From Paenibacillus jilunlii (lineage in GTDB: Bacteria > Bacillota > Bacilli > Paenibacillales > Paenibacillaceae), in assembly GCF_900102965.1 (NCBI RefSeq), contig NZ_FNGM01000018.1, positions 62,001 to 126,000 on the forward strand: DNA of 64,000 nucleotides, written 5' to 3'. The position numbers and the translations under genes were made by a program. The notes under the pieces were generated by a model that worked only from the letters and a program-made list of their open reading frames with translations, had not been told where the DNA came from and made no database searches. Shown one piece after another: positions 59,403 through 64,000 of this stretch; position 1 is the first letter of the stretch, and each line of letters opens with the position of its first letter.

Positions 59403-59695
59403 ACCGGATCCACCAGCCTGTCCAGTACAACATAACTCTGCCCGCCCTGCATCCGAACCATCAGGACACGGTCACCCTTCTCCAGTCCCCGGCGCAGAAC
59501 GATTTCCCTTCCATCCCATTCGAGCTTGCTCTCCATGACGGATTCGGGAAGAACCAGCGCGGCTCCTGACAAAACAAACCGCTGGTCCACCTGAATCTGC
59601 AGCGGTGCCGCCACGGTTACCGTCCCATACGAAAAAGCCACAGGGTTGGTACTCCCTACGGCGCCGAGACTCGCTTTTTTAATAATATCAAGCAT
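59399..59695 (-). CDS. xkdR: XkdR-family baseplate protein (DUF2577)
   Basis: 98 residues, small beta-rich OB-like protein: AAPLQIQVDQRFVLSGAALVLPESV and GLEKGDRVLMVRMQGGQSYVVLDRLVD. In related contractile tails this family member contributes to the hub or spike. Lies between the XkdQ and XkdS genes in standard order. Confidence 0.9.
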   Translation of the reverse strand: MLDIIKKASLGAVGSTNPVAFSYGTVTVAAPLQIQVDQRFVLSGAALVLPESVMESKLEWDGREIVLRRGLEKGDRVLMVRMQGGQSYVVLDRLVDPV

Positions 59696-59700
59696 TATTT

Positions 59701-60663
59701 CTACACCACCTTTATATCAAGAGACATGGTATGCTCCCCGCCGGAAATCTTATGGCTGCATTGCTCCACCAGAAACAGTTTGGTGTTAAGCTCATCCAGC
59801 AGCACATAAATCAGGTTGCCTGCACGCACCCGCAGATCGCCTATTGCCTGTACGGAAAGACTTGTTTTTTCCCGGTTATGCAGCTTCAGCAGGTTGTCTG
59901 CGTTCTCCCGGATCTGTGCGGCGTTCGCCTTGTCATCGGCTTTTTTGTAGAGATGCAGAATACCCCAGCGTTTCACATTCTCCGGGTCGCTGACCGGGTA
60001 GAACTCCCGCTTGCCGCTCTCTTTGTTGTCCTTATAGAGATAGATTGTATTGTAGGTATCGTCATCAATGCTTTTTTTGAGCGAATAGTCATACAGATAA
60101 TGTCCAGCTCCCAGCACCAGATCAAGCTTCATCGAGTCCATCCCCCGCAGCGTCAGCTGGCCGAAGTCATCATAAAAAGCCATTAGCCGCCCCTTCTTCT
60201 CCATCTCACCGCCTATAGCCCCCATAATAATATCCAGCAGCTTCTTATCATTTTCTATTAAAGAAGGCATGCGGTATGTGGTTTCTTCAAGCACTCCGGT
60301 CTTCAATCCGTAGTCCTTGGCAATTTTTGTAATGAGCTCACTGGCTGTAACATCCTGAAGCACATAGCTCCCGTTGCCGAGCAGATAGCGGATCTGGTCA
60401 TAGGCCGTCAGCTTGATCTGCTGATCACTCCCGGTATCAATGCTGAACACGAACCCGTAGAACACATTGATGCCATCTTTGCGGAACTGGACAATATCCC
60501 CATTGCTGATCTTAAACTTGGGGTGCTGATAGATGCCACTGTCGATAATCGTCATGTCCAGCGTTGCTGGTTTGCCTGCCCGGGAAGTCTTCCAGGAGAG
60601 GTCTGAGACAATGCCGGCAATATCCCACAGGAGCCCTTCTTTATTCTTCAAAAGCAATTCCAT
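59701..60663 (-). CDS. xkdQ: XkdQ-family tail hub protein
   Basis: 320 residues. DIVQFRKDGINVFYGFVFSIDTGSDQQIKLTAYDQIRYLLGNGSYVLQDVTASELITKIA is typical of the XkdQ/YqbQ family of hub proteins, related to phage gpD/gp27. It connects the tube to the spike. Starts 12 bp after XkdP. Confidence 0.92.
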   Translation of the reverse strand: MELLLKNKEGLLWDIAGIVSDLSWKTSRAGKPATLDMTIIDSGIYQHPKFKISNGDIVQFRKDGINVFYGFVFSIDTGSDQQIKLTAYDQIRYLLGNGSYVLQDVTASELITKIAKDYGLKTGVLEETTYRMPSLIENDKKLLDIIMGAIGGEMEKKGRLMAFYDDFGQLTLRGMDSMKLDLVLGAGHYLYDYSLKKSIDDDTYNTIYLYKDNKESGKREFYPVSDPENVKRWGILHLYKKADDKANAAQIRENADNLLKLHNREKTSLSVQAIGDLRVRAGNLIYVLLDELNTKLFLVEQCSHKISGGEHTMSLDIKVV

Positions 60664-60675
60664 ACGCTTTCCCTC

Positions 60676-61377
60676 CTACGGCAGCTTAAGGACTTTGCCG
60701 ATGGGCAGCTTTTTCAGTTCACTGTCCTTAATGCCGTTAAGCTTCTGTATCACTTTGTATTTCTGGCCGTCACCGAGAATCTTCTTGGCAATGCTCCACA
60801 GACTGTCGCCAGCTTTCATCGTGTACGTTTTGGGGGCCGCTTTATCACTCGCCCGCTTGGGCTCTGTTTTCGCTTCACCTTTGACGATTTTTACCGGACT
60901 GGCCTGGTAGAACACATATTTTTTGAGCGACAGCGAATATTCAATATCTCCGGAGGTTCCCGCGCTAAGCTTCCAAGTAAAGCTCTCGATGCTCATGGCC
61001 ATATTCAAGGCCAAATCATTCGGTACGGCGGAGTTATCCTGCTCCCCCTTTAAGGATACCCCGGACAATACAAACCGGATCGGCCTGCGGCTCTTCATCC
61101 ATTTCTGGATCATCTCCACATATTCAAAGGGCCGCAGCAGCCGGTTTGGTCCCTCACTGCGCACCAGCACAAAAGGATAATGCTGCGCGGGGAAGATACT
61201 TTCAATTGTGATCTCCGTCAGCTTCGGATAGGCAATGGCATTGATTTCGCCCAAATCGACAATGGTATAGCTTTTGCTGTCTCCCGACTCTTTGATTTCC
61301 AGCGTCTCCGGATTCACAGGCAATCGGAAGAGGTCCTCCAGCTCATTAAAACTCAAGAAAAAACCGTATTCCTCCAC
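60676..61377 (-). CDS. xkdP: XkdP-family LysM tail protein
   Basis: About 233 residues. EEYGFFLSFNELEDLFRLPVNPETLEIKESG is the XkdP N-terminus; the C-terminal LysM (about 183-230, YTMKAGDSLWSIAKKILGDGQKYKVIQKLNG) binds peptidoglycan. It is the gp53-like baseplate part. I chose GTG at 61375-61377, one base after the tape-measure stop, because AGGGGGTG is 10 nt upstream and the N-terminus fits the family; the frame is open to 61419. Confidence 0.9.
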   Translation of the reverse strand: MEEYGFFLSFNELEDLFRLPVNPETLEIKESGDSKSYTIVDLGEINAIAYPKLTEITIESIFPAQHYPFVLVRSEGPNRLLRPFEYVEMIQKWMKSRRPIRFVLSGVSLKGEQDNSAVPNDLALNMAMSIESFTWKLSAGTSGDIEYSLSLKKYVFYQASPVKIVKGEAKTEPKRASDKAAPKTYTMKAGDSLWSIAKKILGDGQKYKVIQKLNGIKDSELKKLPIGKVLKLP

Positions 61378-61378
61378 G

Positions 61379-63328
61379 TTACGTATACACCCCCTGGGCC
61401 GTAGAGACAAATTCCTCATTCAGCTTTTGCCCGATCTTGTTGATGATCGTATCGATGTCCCCGGCATTGTTGATGTTCCCGGTAGTCACCTGCACCGTGG
61501 GCGTCAGCTCCACAAAGTTCTGAATGGCCTGAATCTCCGCCAGCTCGCGCATCATTTCGAGATCCTCGCTGGAGATGTCTACGGTGTCGTTGATGGTTCC
61601 GACCTCATTTACCCTGTTCACATTGTTCAGGTTGCCGCCCTGATTGGCAAAAAGACCGGCGGTGTTCTGAATCTGTTGCCCGCTTGCTGGCGGTTTTGTT
61701 AATTTCTTGGCATCGCGCCCTTTATCAGAAAATGCACTCGAAATACTTTCGACCTTGTTGTCTGTCCATTCTTTAGCCTGTGTATAGCTGGAGTTAAAAG
61801 CATCTTTCGTATCCACATACTCTTTATGCTTCGTTTCCTGCTTAGTGATATCCTCAGGAGGCTCCAGTGTTTTGAATTCTTTACGGTATTTATCCACCAG
61901 CTCGCTGGCGGCATGGGGAACCTTCAGCCCGTCCAGATCAAGCTTGATAGTGCCAATCCCCATTTTATCGAAGAAAGGAATTTTGCTTAACGCTTCAGCC
62001 ATGCCGTTGAACTTGTCAACCACCCAACGGATCGCCTCTACCATAACCTTCACAAAACCATCAGCAAAGCTCTCAACACCAACCGCCATATTATAAAGGA
62101 CATCCAGCGTACCCATACCTAAGCCATATAACAACTGCTTCACAAAAAGAATAGCAGTATTAAATCCATTAACAATGCCATCCCAAACCACATAAAATCC
62201 ATTTTGCAGGCCTATCCAAATATTTTGGAAAACCGCCATCAACCAGCTGAACGCTCCCGCGATTGCCCCTACAACCTGCCCCGCCGATATCCCGAGATTC
62301 TGAAAGATTAATATCAGAGCCGCGATTACCGCAATCACGATTAGAATCGGCCAGTTCGCAGCCAGCCAGGCAGCAGCAAGTAAATATACCTGAACAATCA
62401 TTGCCGCCAGATAGACAACCGCTATCGCGATAAGAATCGGCTCAATAATATCCCAATTCTCCTGCACCACACCAACCAGCCATAGCAATCCATCCACAAT
62501 CATACCGATTACATTGGCTATCACCAGAAAGCCATTTGCCAATGCGTCAATCGTTGGGGCCAGTTGGCCGGAGGTGAGCGCTTGACTCAGTGTATCCATA
62601 ACAGGCCGCAGGGCCCCCAGCGCCTTTTCACCGATTTTGCCCATTGCCGTATCCACATTTTTATTCAACTTGTTCCAGTCTGCAATATCTCCTGGTTTTA
62701 CAGCAGCCTTGACTGCCTTCTCCCCGAAAGACTTAATCTTGTTGAACGGGGTAACCCAGTCCGCAGTCTTCAAAAAATTCAGTATCTTGGAATCTGGCTG
62801 TGGCGGCGTTGGAGGGGCCGGCGGAACCGGAGGCTCTTTTTTCAAATTGATCTTGGGTGTAGGTACAGGCTCAACTTTAACTTCAGGCTTCTTTTCTTCT
62901 TCCTTTTCATCCTTTTTTGCTTTCTTTTCGAACCCTTTCCACCATTCCACTTTTTTGGCCTTTTCTTCTTCCTTCTTAGCCGCCTGTACGGTTGGAGAAG
63001 CATTCAGCATACGCACCCCAAGCTGCTGGGACTGGCCGGCCTGCTGACTCTGTCCGACAACAATGTCTCTGGAGACCAGAATCTGCGGCGGCAATCGCTT
63101 GAAGCCTTCCAGCAGCGTATCATTAATATCCAGCAAAGATTGGTTGACTTTGTCCAAGGAGCGGTTTAATTCATCACTGGAGCGTGTAAGTACGGCTTGC
63201 ATTCCCTTAATCGAACGATTGGCAAGATCCAGCTTAACACCAATGCGCAGGGACTGTTTATTTATCACTTTCCAGATCGCAAGCGACTTGACCGGAAGCA
63301 TCACGGCTTTAGAAACATCTATTCTCAT
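61379..63328 (-). CDS. Tail tape-measure protein (XkdO-like, short)
   Basis: 649 residues, roughly half the length of PBSX XkdO. The N-terminal half is helical and polar, with a Lys/Glu/Pro-rich stretch (about 110-170, EEEKAKKVEWWKGFEKKAKKDEKEEEKK); several hydrophobic helices lie at about 265-365 (FLVIANVIGMIVDGLLWLVGVV, ILIAIAVVYLAAMIVQVYLLAAAWLAANWPILIVIAVIAALILIF). Tape-measure length sets tail length. GGGGGTGGA is upstream of the ATG. Confidence 0.88.
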   Translation of the reverse strand: MRIDVSKAVMLPVKSLAIWKVINKQSLRIGVKLDLANRSIKGMQAVLTRSSDELNRSLDKVNQSLLDINDTLLEGFKRLPPQILVSRDIVVGQSQQAGQSQQLGVRMLNASPTVQAAKKEEEKAKKVEWWKGFEKKAKKDEKEEEKKPEVKVEPVPTPKINLKKEPPVPPAPPTPPQPDSKILNFLKTADWVTPFNKIKSFGEKAVKAAVKPGDIADWNKLNKNVDTAMGKIGEKALGALRPVMDTLSQALTSGQLAPTIDALANGFLVIANVIGMIVDGLLWLVGVVQENWDIIEPILIAIAVVYLAAMIVQVYLLAAAWLAANWPILIVIAVIAALILIFQNLGISAGQVVGAIAGAFSWLMAVFQNIWIGLQNGFYVVWDGIVNGFNTAILFVKQLLYGLGMGTLDVLYNMAVGVESFADGFVKVMVEAIRWVVDKFNGMAEALSKIPFFDKMGIGTIKLDLDGLKVPHAASELVDKYRKEFKTLEPPEDITKQETKHKEYVDTKDAFNSSYTQAKEWTDNKVESISSAFSDKGRDAKKLTKPPASGQQIQNTAGLFANQGGNLNNVNRVNEVGTINDTVDISSEDLEMMRELAEIQAIQNFVELTPTVQVTTGNINNAGDIDTIINKIGQKLNEEFVSTAQGVYT

Positions 63329-63348
63329 TCTTCCACCCCCTTTATCCC

Positions 63349-63531
63349 CTATCTTCTCTTCCCCTTGCTCCGCGATTGCTCCCGCTTCTCCCTCTCCACC
63401 CGGACAGCAATCATCGCATAGATGGCCGCGCGCTCGCGCGAAGACAGCTTCATCAGCTCATGCGGCAAAATATGCAGCTCATGGAGGGCGTAGTAAGCCA
63501 GGTTGGCCTCACTGTCGCCCCCGTTAATTAG
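63349..63531 (-). CDS. Minus-1 frameshift extension of the tail assembly chaperone
   Basis: An open frame of 60 codons with no start of its own, in the minus-1 frame after the xkdN stop, ending at TAG 63349-63351. It reads LINGGDSEANLAYYALHELH and then a basic helical part (SSRERAAIYAMIAVRVEREKREQSRSKGKRR). The heptamer A-AAA-AAC at 63537-63531, in the zero frame and next to the UAA stop, would join it to xkdN, giving about 200 residues instead of 140. This matches the gpG/gpGT arrangement of long-tailed phages. Confidence 0.8.
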   Translation of the reverse strand, partial: LINGGDSEANLAYYALHELHILPHELMKLSSRERAAIYAMIAVRVEREKREQSRSKGKRR

Positions 63532-63950
63532 TTTTTTACTTCTTCCACCAATTCGTTCATGTCGGTGCCGAAGCCGTTAAGGGCCTGTACCCGTTCACCA
63601 AGTGCAGCGAATTCGCCGGGGAGCAGCATTTTACGCAGTAAGGCCTCTGCACCAAGCACATTATAGGAACGCTGCAGTTCCGCATTTTTCAGATCGGGGT
63701 GAACTACGCTCGAAGTCATTAACTTGGCCATGTAGTCATTGGGATCAATCTCGGAGGTGTACACCCCACTTTTCCCCTTAACCTTGCGGGTAGCCGCCTT
63801 GCGGCATTCCTGGTTCTCATCCTCGGTCATACTGCGCAGTTTCCAGGCCACGGGTTGGCCCTCCTTATCCTTAAAGCGCTGGGAAACCACAAATTCCTCC
63901 GTTGTATCACAAGCCACATTTTGCGCAAAAAACATACTTAATTCACTCAT
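63528..63950 (-). CDS. xkdN: XkdN-family tail assembly chaperone
   Basis: 140 residues. FFAQNVACDTTEEFVVSQRFKDKEGQPVAWKLRSMTEDENQECRKAATRK fits the XkdN-type chaperone that protects the tape-measure protein. AGGAGG lies 6-7 nt before the ATG. The 3 prime end carries the frameshift site described above. The tail tube and sheath genes (xkdM, xkdK) should lie just beyond the window; 63951-64000 is non-coding. Confidence 0.9.
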   Translation of the reverse strand: MSELSMFFAQNVACDTTEEFVVSQRFKDKEGQPVAWKLRSMTEDENQECRKAATRKVKGKSGVYTSEIDPNDYMAKLMTSSVVHPDLKNAELQRSYNVLGAEALLRKMLLPGEFAALGERVQALNGFGTDMNELVEEVKN

Positions 63951-64000
63951 GATGAACCTCCTATAAGTTTATGGGCTTAAGTTTTATCGGACAGACAGAG

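Overview
The window reads as a chromosomal segment of a Paenibacillus-like low-to-mid GC Firmicute. The signs are strong AGGAGG-type ribosome binding sites with frequent GTG/TTG starts, YesM/YesN-type two-component pairs beside sugar ABC transporters that lack their own ATPase, the sigW-rsiW-cdaA-cdaR-glmM-glmS gene order with a glmS ribozyme, a T-box-controlled glutaminyl-tRNA synthetase, and a PBSX (Xkd)-type phage tail cluster. I saw no rRNA, tRNA, IS element or CRISPR array.

Layout. 0-2.7 kb: an FMN-dependent luciferase-like monooxygenase, a flavin reductase and a divergent ArsR-type regulator. 3.3-4.6 kb: a two-gene operon of a TIR-domain protein and a short basic protein. 4.7-6.9 kb: cell-wall amidase and HD-GYP phosphodiesterase. 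7-13.7 kb: YesN/YesM system divergent from a sugar ABC transporter, with a duplicated promoter box ahead of two of its genes. 14-22.3 kb: MntH with an MntR-type operator, GlnRS with a T-box, a MidA-like methyltransferase, a bicupin oxalate decarboxylase-like protein, an unlisted small holin-like toxin gene, and a second luciferase-like monooxygenase. 22.4-25.8 kb: hydrolase, then an arsRBC operon abutting a histidinol-phosphatase fragment. 26-33 kb: AraC regulator, then a MacB-type ABC protein, a two-component system with a short-loop kinase, a MraY paralogue and an Amj-type lipid II flippase; together they look like an envelope-antibiotic response module. 33.3-37.7 kb: a second sugar ABC transporter and the scar of a deleted third one. 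38-39 kb: small orphan genes.

39.4-50.8 kb is core envelope physiology: glmS, glmM (UDP-GlcNAc precursors), cdaR and cdaA (c-di-AMP synthesis), rsiW and sigW (envelope stress), then ppc. 51-64 kb is a minus-strand tail and lysis cluster of a PBSX-like prophage or tailocin, read from xkdN through tape measure, LysM/hub, baseplate and fibre genes to endolysin and holin; it continues past the right edge. No integrase, terminase or capsid gene is visible here.

Intergenic DNA carries at least two dispersed hairpin-forming repeat families (R1 near 2.8, 3.2, 15.5, 23.1, 38.3 kb; R2 near 47.3 and 53.1 kb). The best leads are the MraY-Amj-ABC-two-component module, the TIR operon, a canonical minus-1 frameshift site in the tail chaperone gene, and the duplicated activator box of the first sugar operon. 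All family assignments come from reading motifs by eye; no database search was run.
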